Of a stretch of 64,000 nt of DNA, positions 38,351-50,883 are shown in pieces. Origin of the DNA: Diplosphaera chodatii. Taxonomy: Eukaryota; Chlorophyta; Trebouxiophyceae; Prasiolales; Stichococcaceae. How positions within the stretch are numbered: the first letter of the stretch is position 1; every line of letters starts with the position of its first letter. Location: NCBI GenBank assembly GCA_032358165.1, contig JAALGY010000008.1, forward strand, positions 1,922,001 to 1,986,000, read 5' to 3'. The notes under the pieces are model-generated. The model worked only from the letters and a program-made list of their open reading frames with translations. It ran no database searches and had not been told where the DNA came from. The translations under genes were made by a program, and so were the position numbers.

Positions 38351-41186
38351 ATGCTACAGGGCAGCGCCGAGGAGTCGAGGCGCTGCCCAGCCATGGAGAG
38401 CAGTCTGGATGACAAGCAGTCGTCAGAGATGACGGCAGGGGACGCCGCAGGGCAGCATCAAGGGCATTGTGTGGCCAGCCCAGCAGCAGCGGGGCACAAG
38501 CAGGAGCAGCAGAGACCGGGGCGGCTCGCCCGGCCGGAGGTGCCCCGCGCCGCGGTCGCCTCGGGCCTCCTGCTGCTGACGACGCTGCTGCTGAGCCACG
38601 GGGCCTCAGCGGCACAGCAGGCAGACATGCGCGCGTCTGCAGCACCTGGCTGGCGCGATCGCTTGGCGACAGTGTGGGATCCCAATCCCGATCTTCAGAA
38701 CGCGCCGCCGCCGCTGCACCCCGACTGCATCTCTGGGCAGCCGCGGCCAGGCGGCGTGCAGCCGGCAGGGCGCGGACAGTGCTGGCGGGAGCTGGCAGCG
38801 TACCAGGAGCTGCAGGAGCAGCAGCGGGCGCGCAGCGTCTCTGGCCGGCTCAGCAGCCTCCTGCGCGTGGCTGGCGTCCCCCTGTGGAACGTGCTGTCGT
38901 GGCCTCGAGAGTGGTGGCGGCAGCAGCGGCCGCACCCGCTGCCGCAGGATGTGGCAGCAGCAGCACACTTCGCAGGCGGCGGCAGCGGGAAGCAGCAGGG
39001 CGGTGGCGGCGGTTCAGCCGACGACGAGGGCGTGCCCTGGACCGGCTTCAACGACTCCGCCATGGCGCAGATCTTCAGCCACGACGTCGCATGGATGATG
39101 GAGCGCGAGGTGCAGAGTCCACATGAATGTTATAGTGGCATGAGGACCCTGCAGCCACTTGCGACACTGGCAAGCTGATTTTCACGGCAGGCTGCTCACG
39201 CATGTTGGCGCCTGTGCAGGGACTAACTGCAAGGGTCAGTAGGTGCCTTACTGCTACCCAGTTCGGTAGCTTGATTGCATGTATGGTGCCTGGCTCTGCA
39301 GGAGCAGCAGCGGCGGGCGGGCAACCAGACGCACGCAAAGCTGGACATCGATGTAGCGGTGGCGCTGGCGCACGTCAACTCCATCGTGTACTGCGAGGTG
39401 CCCAACGTCCTGGCCTGGAACTGCAGCCGGTGCGCCCCTCGACCCTCGAGCCTTTTCAGGTTTTACCATTTGCAGCAGTGCGCCCTGGCTGAATGGTATG
39501 CGCACAACATTGTGCCGTCCCATCCGAGATCGTGGATGCTTGCAACCCAACCATTCCAATGGGACCTGAGGTGAGACGTGGCTTGTGCCTGCAGGTGCAA
39601 TGGGGCAGGCGCCGGCTTCCAGCTGTACAGCCTCATCAACGATGTAGGATGGGACCTGCGCGCCTTTGTGGGGTATGCGCCGGTTCTGGGCGCAAAGGTT
39701 GTGGCCTTCCGGGGCACAGACAGCCACTCCTGGTGAGCGTCCTGGGGTGGCCATCGCACACTGCGTCATCATGGCTGTGAGGCTAAGGCTGGCAGCAGAT
39801 TCAGCACTGCGCCTGCATGTCACTGCAGGACGCGCTGCCACAGAATTGCGCGGTCAGCTGGTGGCTTCCATAAGCCTTCACTCTGTGGACGCATGCTGCA
39901 GGTACAACTGGGCGGAGAACATGCGCGCTTGGCGGCTGGACATGCACCTGCCCTACCCGGGTGCCGCCGGGGCGCTTGTGCACTCTGGTGCGCTCCCTGA
40001 TCTGTCAGCAGCCCGCAAAACCCAACCCCTGCCCTGATCATCTGCGCCGCTGGCATCTCCAAACGCTGAGCATGTGCTGGCTGCACGCACGTCCCATGGC
40101 TGCACCTCCTGCCGGACGCACGCTGCCCTGACATCAGCAGGCCCCGCTGATGAGCGCGCCGTCTGTTTTGTCGCGCAGGATTCTTCGTGTCCTACAACTT
40201 CAGCAGCCTGGCCACCAACATCAGCGCCGCAGCTGAGGACCTCGAGCGCACGGTGAGCCCAATATCGTGTTTGCCAGCACGCGCTCGCCAGCGATGTATT
40301 CAGGCCTGCAGCAAGCATCACTGTGCAAGCGCATGGTTTCACATCTAGCTGACCCGGCCGGCCTTGCGTTGTTGCAGTACCCGGGGGAGCCGTGGTACAT
40401 CATCGGCCACTCCATGGGCGCTGCGATGGCCACACTCTGCGCCCTGGACCTGCGCTTCCGGCTGCAGCCTGTGCCAGATGTGAGTGCGGACGTAGCTGCT
40501 TTGCATGGCATCAATACCCTGCAGCCACGAGGTGTACTGTGCTTGCCGGCTGTGCTGTCAGGGCATGAACTCGTCCCATGCCCTGTCGTCTGGATGTGCA
40601 GGTGCGGGTGTACACATTTGGGTCCCCACGCGTGGGCAACGCCGTGTTTGCCACATTCTTCGGCAGCGTCATCCAGGTGTGGCGTGACAGCAGTGCGCCT
40701 CCATTGCAGCAGCCATGTGCGGAGCTGGTCGTTGCCTGCAATGGGATGAGCCAGCGCAGGCTGTGACTTAGAGTAGCGGCACTGCAGTTCTGTAGCACCG
40801 AACCCCTGTCTGGTGTACCTACAGGAAAGCTACAGGGTGACCCATAACCGGGACATTGTACCAAGTGTACCACTACAGATCATGGGGTTCCATCACATTG
40901 CTCGCGAGGTGCGCTGCAGCTTGGAAAGTGACCTGTCCTGGCATACAGGCATGACGCGGTCGGTGTGACATCCCCGGCACCCTTGTCAAGGCGGCTCGCG
41001 TATGATTGCCAGGTGTGGGTGCTGACCTTCGACTCGGGCCCCACCATCATCGGGCTGTGCGACAAGAGCGGCGAGGACCCGGCGTGCCACAACAGCGTGT
41101 GCTACCTGGGCCTGTGCACCAGCATCGTGGACCACATGAACTACCTGGGCGGGCACATGTACCACCGCAACCCCGTGGGCTGCTAG
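38351..41186 (+). CDS. Class 3 lipase (fungal lipase-like alpha/beta hydrolase)
   Basis: Nine exons join in frame (38351-39109, 39302-39429, 39595-39732, 39902-39987, 40179-40252, 40378-40479, 40602-40676, 40825-40908, 41013-41186; 539 residues). A hydrophobic segment at about residues 65-84 (AAVASGLLLLTTLLLSHGAS) looks like a signal anchor. A charged spacer follows before the catalytic part: AHVNSIVYC, FVGYAPVLGAKVVAFRGTDS, nucleophile elbow YIIGHSMGAAMATL (Ser), YTFGSPRVGN, THNRDIVPSVP (Asp) and NYLGGHMYH (His). The triad is therefore complete. These motifs are typical of plant and algal class 3 triacylglycerol or galactolipid lipases. The C-terminal exon adds a Cys-rich segment (CDKSGEDPACHNSVCYLGLC), which suggests disulphides and a luminal or extracellular site. 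The substrate cannot be told from sequence. Confidence 0.93.
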
Positions 41187-42025
41187 TCCGCTGGTGGCCC
41201 CTAGTTCCAGAGTCGGTGCCAATCTGGCTGGGGCAATCACCTGAATGTGGTGCCAACCATGCTGGCCACAAACTCCACACAGCCAAGTTGCTGCGAGCTT
41301 CAGGGATTGCTGTGTAGTCTGTATGATTATTCCTTGCAGCCACCTATTAGGTTTGTACGTGTACAGACAGCAGGATCAGCGAGTTTACATGTGCAGCGCT
41401 GATGACGCTGACCAATTTGTCTGGCAATGGTTCCGGAATAATGCAGCAGTAACAACGCCGCTGTGAACAACTGGCAGGGTCCAGCAGTGTGCAGGATGGC
41501 CAACAGGCTCCACATCTCAATGTGCGTGCCAAGTCAGAAATCTGGAACACGTCATCGTGGCAGGCTGGCAGCGAATATTTGTGTTGCACATACGCAGTGG
41601 CTGGCAGGTCCATCTGGTGGCCTTGGTTTCTGCAAGAGTACAGGAAGCATTGCCGTGACCCTTACAGCTACCATACCCTCAGCCGTAGCAGTCTGCAACT
41701 TCAAGGACGACGAGGAAGACACCAGTGCCGAGTGCTAACGACCGTCGTCCCCGAGCATGTTGTGTGCAGGACGGCTGCCTCGCTTGGCAGCTCTGCAGCA
41801 GCGCTTTCAGCCTGTGCAAGAATAATGCGGCTCCGCATATTCAGTCTGCGGAAGCCATTCATGCAGCGCCAGAGTGCATGATACTAGCACACCACGAGCA
41901 TTACTGCCACAGTCCGCCACGCCCTGCTCAGCTCTGCAGAACAGGACACGGCATCGTCAATGGCAGCAGCACTCGATGACATCAAGCTGGCGACCCAGTC
42001 TGCGTGCAAATCAACACCGCAGCAG
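41187..42025. other. Convergent intergenic spacer
   Basis: Spacer of 839 bp between the stop of the lipase gene (plus) and the chosen stop of the membrane-protein gene (minus). Part may be 3' UTR of either gene. A possible donor (AAGGTGGCGG) just before the chosen stop of the membrane protein means a last exon could lie here, but none was recognised. Confidence 0.4.
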
Positions 42026-45000
42026 CTACATCACTGAGGTCATTCCTGGCCAGAGGTATGCCGCCACCTTGAACAAGCCGCTGCGGCCTAGCAGCTGACT
42101 CCGCAGGCTGTCGGCGGCGCTGGCGGTCGACAGCGCCTCGCTGCCGCAGTGCTGCAGGGGGGCCGGCGAGTCCCGGCCGCCCTTGCCGCCGTCCCCGCTG
42201 CCGCTCTGCCTGCTGCGGAGGGCGCCGCCGCCGCCGCCCCTGCCGCCACCTGCCGCCCCGCTGCTGACCGTGTTCAGGCCATCAGCATAAGCTGCGCCGC
42301 TGCCGACTGCGGGGTAGAACGGCTTCCCCCAGGCCGACCCTGTGGCGGCGCCAGGCAGCTCGCCGCCCAGTGGCAAGGCTGTGCTGCCCTGCTGCCCAAG
42401 CGGCTGCGCCTGGATGAGGAACGGAACATCACATCCCATGCAGATGATGGCACTAGAATTAGATTGCTGGCCTTTAAACGTAGAACAACAGTGCCGCCAG
42501 CGGTGCTGCCCACTTACCAGCTGGGGGTAGCTGCCGCTGCCAAAGCCGCCGCCGCTGCCATGGCGCTCCAGCAGCTCGAAGTCGCCGCCACCAACAGTGC
42601 GGTTGGCGCGCGGCGGCGCATGGTGCGGCGGCAATGGCGGCGCCGATGGGCCTGCAAATGGGAACCACAGCTCTCGGAAGCGTGCTGGCGTGCATATCAA
42701 TGGTCGACGTGCTGACTTTGCTGCCATCATGCAGTGGTGCTGCCAGCACTCGCAGGCGTCAGGTGTGCAATAAGAGTGGTGCTGTAAAAGAGAACATATT
42801 GCCCATGCATCTACACTCAGGTTTTATGGTCTGCGCTGCTATCATCGGGAAATGCGTATATGCGCACCTGACAATGTCTTCTTCAGCGCCCGGCCAACGC
42901 TGGCGCCCATCGCCGGAATGGACCCAAAGTAGCGGGTCTGCGGGCCAGCGGCCTTGTTCCTCGCCGCTGTGGCACGAGCTGCTGCAACCCCTGTCGTAGA
43001 GCCAAGACCGCTCAGTATCTGTATGCCCAGCAGGATGCAGCAACCGGCCGCCTTGCCTTGATCAACATGTCGCCTCAGATTCCCAGCTCTTGAGCTCGTG
43101 ATCAACAGGTCATGAAACATGAGTTTGGACTGGCAAAAAAATGCCCATATGACGCAAATGTTAACACCTACACGTGTTCACAAAGGCAGCAGCACCTGGC
43201 AGGATGGGGATCGAGGCGAACAGCGACCGCCGCCGCGGCGCACTGGCGTCTGCAGGCGCCGAAGACTGCCCCGCCTCCTGATGCAGAAGCAGGCCCCAAG
43301 GTCAGCTGTCCTGAACCCTACATCAGCAAACTCTATAGCCCTAGCCATGACGTGATTCTGACCCGACTGATTGCTCTCAACGGTACTGGCCAGAATACCC
43401 TGCCCTTGCCTGATCGAAGGCTGACTGTGGCATGTCGCCATTGACGAAGCGGCTGGTGGCCGTCAGCGGCGGCCCGCCGTCATCGCCCGCTGCCCCGCTG
43501 CCATGTCGGGCACCCAGCATGCTTGCTGGTGTCCGCGCGTCTGCTGTGACAGTGAAGGCACCTGCATATGAGAGTATTAGTGGACTGAACCATGACCCAC
43601 AATTCGTGTTCCGCAGCACGCTGGTCTCCACATATGTGGACTCCTTGCACATGCCGCAGTTGCATCATGGCTGTGCAACGCCAGGGGGCGGGACCCACCC
43701 TGCTCATAGGGCAGCAGCGGCCGACCTGAGGCGACGCTGGAGTCGCTGTCCTGCCGCGTGAGCGCCTGAGTGGACGGCGGCAGCAGTCCCGCCGGTATGC
43801 CGCCGCTGCCGCCCGTGCTGTCTGGGCTGAAGCCGCCCCTGTGTGTATATGTGAAGCAACTTGCAACGTGGTGAAGAACACATTTACGTTGCAGTGTCCA
43901 GCACCTACAAGCTAAGCAGGCATGCAGGCACAACCTTTCTGGCTGAAATAGTTACATCCACAGCAGAGGGGCTAATCAAAAGGAAGAGGCATCAGCTCAC
44001 TTGGCGCCCTTCTCTTTGTATGCCTTCTCTGCGTCGGGCCAGCTGCCCAGCACCACGGCCCCCTTCTGTCCCCTGCCCGGCGGCGCGCCAAGCCCGAAGT
44101 CGAACTCGCGCCGCGACCGCCGCGTGCAGCCGCAGCACCTGCAGCAGGGTACTACTTCGAATGGACTACTGGAGCGTCCAATATGGGCTAGGTCACCCTT
44201 CAGAGGTGCCACCATGATGTGTGGGTGCGTAACACAGTGTGGCAGAGTTCAGAAATATCTGGTGTACCATAAGGGGACGCCACTCACGCTTTGTATGGCA
44301 GGCTGTCGAGGCGCCACACGTAGTGCATCAGCACCACCCCCAAGACGATCGCAAACATGGCCGTCAGCCACACCGCGAACCACAGGCTGCCTACCAGGTT
44401 CATCGTGCGGCAGCACAGGAAGTGCTTGGAGTCCACGTACAGGGGGTGTGCCTGCAAAGGGTTGGGAGGAGCCAGTGCAGCAGCTATGAGCGTACAAACA
44501 CAAAGAGCAGCTCACAGAGCACATGTTGAGTGGTGGACATCATCGAGGCTGCCCTGTTGCTCACCGTCCTGTAGGAGAGCAGGTCGATGGCGATGTGTAC
44601 TCGGGCTGTGAGTGCGGTGATGACTGCCTTGCAGTCTGCGACGATGTCCAGCGGCGCCGGCCGCAGCGTGTACCCAGCCGTCACTTTCTGCACGCAGAGT
44701 TCTGAATGCTTCGGCAACACCGTCAGTCTTGCACTGCTGGGCCTTCACGTTGTTTAACAGCACTTCATGCAGCCAAGGCCACCACTGAATTACACAGCAG
44801 GCAGCAGGCACACTGTTCACTGCCAATCTGTTTCAAAAGCATTGTACATGCTAACGACATGCTCTGATGGGTTACAACAACGTGGTGAAAGGTGAGGACA
44901 CCCACATCCAGGAGGTCGTCTCGTGTGGTGTCCACTTTGCGCAGCAGCTTCAGGATGTCGATGTCGAAGGCGGTCTTCAGCACCGCCGTGAGGGTGCCGC

Positions 45001-48000
45001 CCTCCCCCGCCAGGTAGTAGTTCACAAGCGGCATGAACTGGTCCCGCGTCTTCTGGCTCTTGATGTTCTCGTTGATGCGCAACCGCACCTGGGCCTCAAG
45101 GTTCTGGCACCTACAAGAAAATATGAGCAATGTTTCCCTTCAGGTCGCGTGTGCAAGAGCTGTTCGCTGGCGGTGGTGCACTGCATGAAAATGCTGAGCT
45201 CACCCATCGCTGCCGATCTTCATGACGGCAGCAAACACGACGACCATGATGCCGTACACCACGACCAGCACCAGTATGGCGCCAGTTGCGAATGACGCGA
45301 GCCACTGGCATTCGATCAGCACAGCGATGATGGCGGCCAGCACAAACGCCATGCACAGCGCATAGAACGACCACATCGCATCCACACGCCTACGTTTGCA
45401 ACCACAGCTCCTTCTCGGAGTCGGAAGGAAGGGTGCAGCCTGTTTGCAGCGCCATTGGATGTTGTGCGCACACAGCACTGTATAGGTGAGGCAATGATAC
45501 TTGCCGTGCCAGCACTCGTGCATCTAGAAACATGCGCTTCAGATGTGCACGTTTGAGACGAGGAGCAGTGGGACACGCACAGCTTGTTGTACTTGTCGGC
45601 GTAGGGCTTGTACTTCTTGGTGTACTTGTCCACGTTGCCCACGGTGTCCTTCCTGGCTGTCTCCATCTTGTCGCGCACCTGCTCACACAGCATGGCTCTG
45701 AGCGCCCCTGCAGCCTGGGTACTACTCAACTCAACGCACATGGCAGCACAGTGACTGTCGTCATCAGTCTAAACAAGCAGATGGCTCACGCTGGCAAGTG
45801 CGTCGTTCACGCGGGACTTGATGTCGTCCAAACCCTGCATCGGAGGAGGCTTTCAGACTCGGACCGCATATGTGCCTGGCAATTGCTCCTAGGGCTGAAC
45901 ACACCGAGCTTTGCAACGCCTGAAGACACGTCCTGGTGTGGTCACCACATGCCGGACTGCGATCAGACACAGAAGAGGAAAGGACGAGCTCACCGAGGAG
46001 ATCTTGTCGAGCAGGTCGGTGATGGATGCCTCCGCATCTGTCAGGACCTTGGACTTGGGCGCCGGGAAGTCGGCATATGCGGCGGCGGGTGCATCCAGGG
46101 GGTCCAGGTACGGCGTGAAGTCGGGGATGCTGGAGACGGTGGTGGCGGTGTCGTTGATGCTGCTGGCCAGCGCCTGCGGTCAGCCCTCAGGTAGTCCAGC
46201 TCATGGAGTTCTGGGTGGTACCAACAGACATAGAAATGTGGGGCGGCATGCACGCACGCAACAGTCAGCGAGATGCTGGAGCACTTCTTTGATGAGGTCT
46301 AAGTGCTGGAACTGGCAGACTAAGGCGGCAGCACTGCAGGGTTCAGCGCTCCAAACTGCATACGCCTCTGGCAAAGACAGGCACCTGGAGGTCCGGTAGG
46401 CCGCCAAGCGTTGTGTTGATGGCAGCAGAGTTGGACTCGATCTGGCCAGCTTCAGCGGGCGGCGAGCCCTACATGGTGGCAACATGGTCTTGTTGATGCC
46501 CTTTGCACGTAGTATTGATATACACAGCCCACTGCACTATGAGTGCAACAACAGCCAAGCAAGCACGAGTGTACGTGGTAGCGTTGTCTCCTCACATTCT
46601 GCACAGGAGCAACTGCAGCGGCTGCGCCACTGCACTCCGCCTTCATAGTGCTGTACTGCACATTCACTGCCGCAGGTCCAGTGCCAGTGGCAACATATGC
46701 CTGGTAGGCTGATTGGCACTGTCCAACAGGGCCTGCAACATGTAGCTGGTCCATAACTACCATGCTGGCATGATGTGGACGGTGTTATGCGAGCTGCTGC
46801 GTTGGTGACAGAGGGGTGCAGGGATGACCAGCATGCCCGCTGACTGGCTGACAACTGCCTCCTCTTCCATGTTATTGCCATGCAACGGCAACATCCGCAC
46901 TGCAGTGCACCTGCAGCGTTATCAGTGCCATCCGCCAGGTCGTTGAAGAAGTCGATGGTGCTTTGCGGGTCCGGTGAGTCATCCAGGGTGTCCTGCAGGG
47001 ACATGACGCGCAGTCACATGATATCCGAGGAACTGCATCAGAGTCGAGCCTCGTTTGTTGCAGACACACTGGAGATGCAGGGCACGCTCGAGGATGTCAC
47101 CAAGGCCCTTTGCAGCGCCTGGCAGGGCGCCTCTACTGCTCAACAGTGCCGCTAGCTGCTGATCAGCTGGCACAGCAGGATGCAGGGCAGACCGTCAGAT
47201 ATGCACCTGGGCACCCTGCAGCACAGCGACGGCAGCGTCGGCCTCCGGCGGCACCGCCAGCTGGCCGGCAAAGAAGTCCAGGATGGCCGCCAGCGCAGCC
47301 GGCGAAGTGATGGGGTCGCCGATGATGGCGTCATCCAGGCTGGCTTGCGAAGCCACAAGCAGTGTGTAGGACTCCTGCATATGCACGAAATTGTGATTGC
47401 AGGTGAGCAACTCACCCTGCTGCTACGCTCACGTGGTGTGGTGCGCAACACATACATAATTGGCAGCATGCTGGGCCACATTGGTGTCTACACTTACCGC
47501 AATGCTGTCAGGCAGTGCCACCACGGTCTCGTTGATGTGTGCAATGCGATCCAGCAGCGCCAGCATGCACGGCTTGGCAGCCCTGTAGCCAGTGTCGATG
47601 CCCCGCAGCTCTGCTGACAGGTCAGGCATCTGCGTGGTTCGCAGCGCTGTCATCACATCTCGCAGCCTGCATCAGTGTGAAGCTGTGTTGCTGTGCCAGC
47701 AGCTCATCAGCACGAGATCTCCTGAATACTTGATACATTCAAATCAAACAACGCAAGAGGGCTTGTCGCTGCACTCATGGCGCATTCCTTCTGAACAAAG
47801 GCCCTTGCTTCCAATCTCATGGTGCAGCTGGGTGGGTGCTGTGCCCAGCCGGGTTGCAAGATTTGGCAGGGGCACTCACGTGGTGACGTCCCGGATGGTG
47901 TTGTTCAGCAGCGGGCTGCTCTGCTCATCCTGGATAACCGTCAGGTTGCCGGCAATCAGGCGGCACTGCGCAGCCTTGTCCTCCATCGGCAGCAGCGCCG

Positions 48001-50629
48001 CCAGGGACGCCCCCAGCGCCGCGACCGTCGGCGCGATTGCGCCAGGTGGTGCGGCAGGCAGGGCGGCAGCGGCATCCGTGAAGTCTGCCACCTGCATCGC
48101 GGCGCGGCCAACTCACCGTGCGGTGAAGCAAGGGGTGCAGGGAACTCCGTCACACAGAGGAATGTTGAACTGCTTTCGTAATGTGTATGCTTGGGTGAAG
48201 GTTTGAACAGCATGCCTGCTGTTGGTAGTCGTCCAAGAAACTCCCAGCGCCAACGATGGTGTCGACCGCCGTCTGCACCTTCGGCACCTCTACCTGCAAA
48301 CCAGGACTACATGCGTCGTGCCCTGCCAAGCTGCACATGGGCGCACAGGTGCGCTTGCAGGGGAGCAGGCCATGTGCATGGCCGACGGCATTGCTGTGGC
48401 AAATTCCCGTACGCCTGTGTAAGCTCACCGCCAAGCCATTGACGTCGTCAGCCACCGCTGACAGCGCGGGCGCCAGGCCGCCCGAGAGGCTGCCGCCCAG
48501 CGCCACGATGTCGGCCTTCAGCTGCGCCGGGTCTGTCAGGCCATCCAGCCACGGCGCAAGGCACTGCATCATGCAATGGCACAGGCACGGTGTCAAATCC
48601 AAGCATCGTGCTGCCATTTGCAGAATCCACCCCTGCGCTGTGTAGCTGGTACTCAGTGTCGACCTCATGGCGGTCCAAACATGCTGCGAGGTTGCTGCCA
48701 GGCACCTGCATCTGCTCGCCGATGTCGGTGTTGTTGACGTCTGTGGCCAGGATGGCGGCCACCCGGTCCAGCTGCACGGTGATGGTGTCCGCGTCCCTGA
48801 CGCCCCCGTCCACCACATCCAGCAGGCTGCTCACGTAGTTCTGTTGCACGGGCACAGTGGCAACTGTTACACTGTTATCTCACAAATTGATGCCGAGCCT
48901 TGAGCACCTTTGCCAGAGGTGCGCAGCCCAATGGAGTGACGGGAGGGCCTCGCCTCCTACCGGCATGTGGCCTGCAAGCGGCTTGCCTCACCCGGACTTG
49001 CGCGACGACGCCAAAGGCGCCGTTCACGATGCCCGGGTCCGTGGTGGACATGCCCCAGGCGCACACCGCCAGCGCGGTGGCACCAAACAGGCACACAAGC
49101 ACCTTGGTGGCGCGCATGCCCCGCCCCCGCAGCATGCGCACCGGATCCTGCACACGCCCCAGCTGCAGGTGCCCTCAACCGTACTGGCACACACCTCATG
49201 ATGACACGCCGGCAGAGCACCTGACACCAGAATCCCACACAAACACATGCGGTGACAATGGCTGGCCCCAGGCTGCCTCGGCTGCGCACCGGGCTGACGC
49301 GCACGCAGCACCAGTGGCAGCAGCACTGGCAGCAGCACCGCAACACCCGCCTGCAAGTGTTGGCGCCGTGTTAGGCAGCACCGCTGGCAAAGATACTAGA
49401 ACATGTCTCTCAGCAGATCTACTCTCACAGAATACTGGTGGTGGCCACCGCTCACCATATGATCCAGGAGACCAACAGCACCAGCGCCACAACCAACACT
49501 GCCGCGAACCCATACAGGTGCGGCACCACCTGCAGCGCGTCACCAAGCTTGCGTTTCATAGGCGTTTCATGACAAAACTGTAGCAACCTACTCCTTTGAG
49601 ATGATGTACGCCACCAACAACGAACCCAAAACAAAAGGGCGTCACCTGCTCCTTGTAGTACGCCACCTTCTCCGGGCGGAACTTGGCATTGGGCGTGGCC
49701 TTGACGATGACGCTCAGGCCCTGCAGCCATCAGAACCAGGCACGTAGAAGTCTCTTTGGTATGCTGGCTGCACCCAGTCCCTCTAGCAGCCATTCCAGCC
49801 TGCCACGCTGCCAGATGCAGTACGCTATCTGGAAGGCGCGGGGGAACTGTGATCTTGTTATGCACCAGCCACGGTGAAGACCCATCTGCCGTGACCGCGC
49901 GTTCTGTCATCGCTCAGGCCTATAACATCTGCATCCCAACCCTTGGGCACAGGATATGTTCCGGTACGCCCAGTTGCATGTGTGATTGCTGTGTCTGCCA
50001 CTCTTTGGGTGCCATGCACAACAACATGCCGTCTAACAGCGATCACTTGCTGTCATTTTTTGTTCCATTGCAGTCGTATCAGCACCTACGCAATGCCTTT
50101 GGAGCTCGACATGTCCGCGTGCTCATCTGCAGTCGGTGATGCCTGCATATTGTGCTGCGCCCTGAACATGCACAACATGTCCCAGCCTCCCCTCAGTGCA
50201 TGATTTCCTCTTCAAAATGCTCTCATGCAAGCTCTGCCTACATTGTAGGTCTGTTGCGCCCCTGCACCTGCAATCGCCCACCCTGAAAACCCTGACTGTT
50301 GTTGCAGCAACAGGCGGTCGTTCCCGCAGCACCGAGCCGACAGAGCAGACAGAGAGAGGTTTTCATATCAGTAAGCCTGCAGGGCACACCCGCCATGGTG
50401 CCCTGCTGCAGTTCTGGCTGACGGACCCGCCGAGCGCCTCGACCTCAAAGGCCGCTAGCCGCCGGCCGCCGCGCGCCAAACCCCGCGACCCGTCCGTCAG
50501 ATCAGACGACAACCCTTCGTAGGCATCTTCGGCCAGCCCTGAGCACAGTGCTGCAAAGATCACGATCGATGACGACCATCGATAACGCCTGCTCTCAAGC
50601 TGCAGGAACAGGCGTGTTGAACGCGCCAT
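42026..50629 (-). CDS. Large multi-span membrane protein, prominin-like topology
   Basis: More than 20 exons over 8.6 kb. Starts at 50629 with MARSTRLFLQLESRRYRWSS and a hydrophobic SSSIVIFAALCSGLAEDAYE, a likely signal peptide. Hydrophobic spans follow: LYGFAAVLVVALVLLVSWII, AGVAVLLPVLLPLVL and VLVCLFGATALAVCAWGMS. Next come long loops rich in amphipathic helices and N-glycosylation sites (VDGGVRDADTITVQLDRVAA, ILATDVNNTDIGEQMQVPG, AAQCRLIAGNLTVIQDEQSS). A double span follows (AMWSFYALCMAFVLAAIIAV, ATGAILVLVVVYGIMVVVFA), then a second loop, a last span (WFAVWLTAMFAIVLGVVLMH) and a cytosolic Gly/Ser-rich tail. This layout matches prominins and a plant membrane-protein family of unknown function. 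At 43997 the frame stop TGA overlaps a donor (CCAA then GTGAGC). Splicing to GGGCGGCTTCAGCCC at about 43841 restores the frame and adds the tail that ends KVAAYLWPGMTSVM with TAG at 42026-42028. Confidence 0.7.
43997..43999 (-). other. Stop codon overlapping a splice donor (alternative C-terminus)
   Basis: The exon encoding LGSWPDAEKAYKEKGAK reads GCCAAGTGAGC at its end. Unspliced, it ends the protein (AAG TGA). If the donor before GTGAGC is used, the next acceptor (CACACAG) supplies GGGCGG, giving AAG GGC GGC and adding a tail of roughly 250 residues. Both products are plausible. Confidence 0.55.
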
Positions 50630-50883
50630 GAGATCGCGGCGCCTGCCGGCCTGATACGTGTATGCTGATGCAGCATTGAGAAGGGTTCGTGCGGACTGGT
50701 GTGCAACACATGTGTACACATTGCTGCCGCGTGATGGCGGGTGTGACCGACAGCACATTTCTTGCGACATTCCAAATTCGTAATCAGCATGCACCAATCA
50801 CAAACCACACACTGACTCGGAACCCAATTGGGATTAATCAAGGTTCATCCGGTGACAAACGCACATCAGCGCCGCGATGGCCT

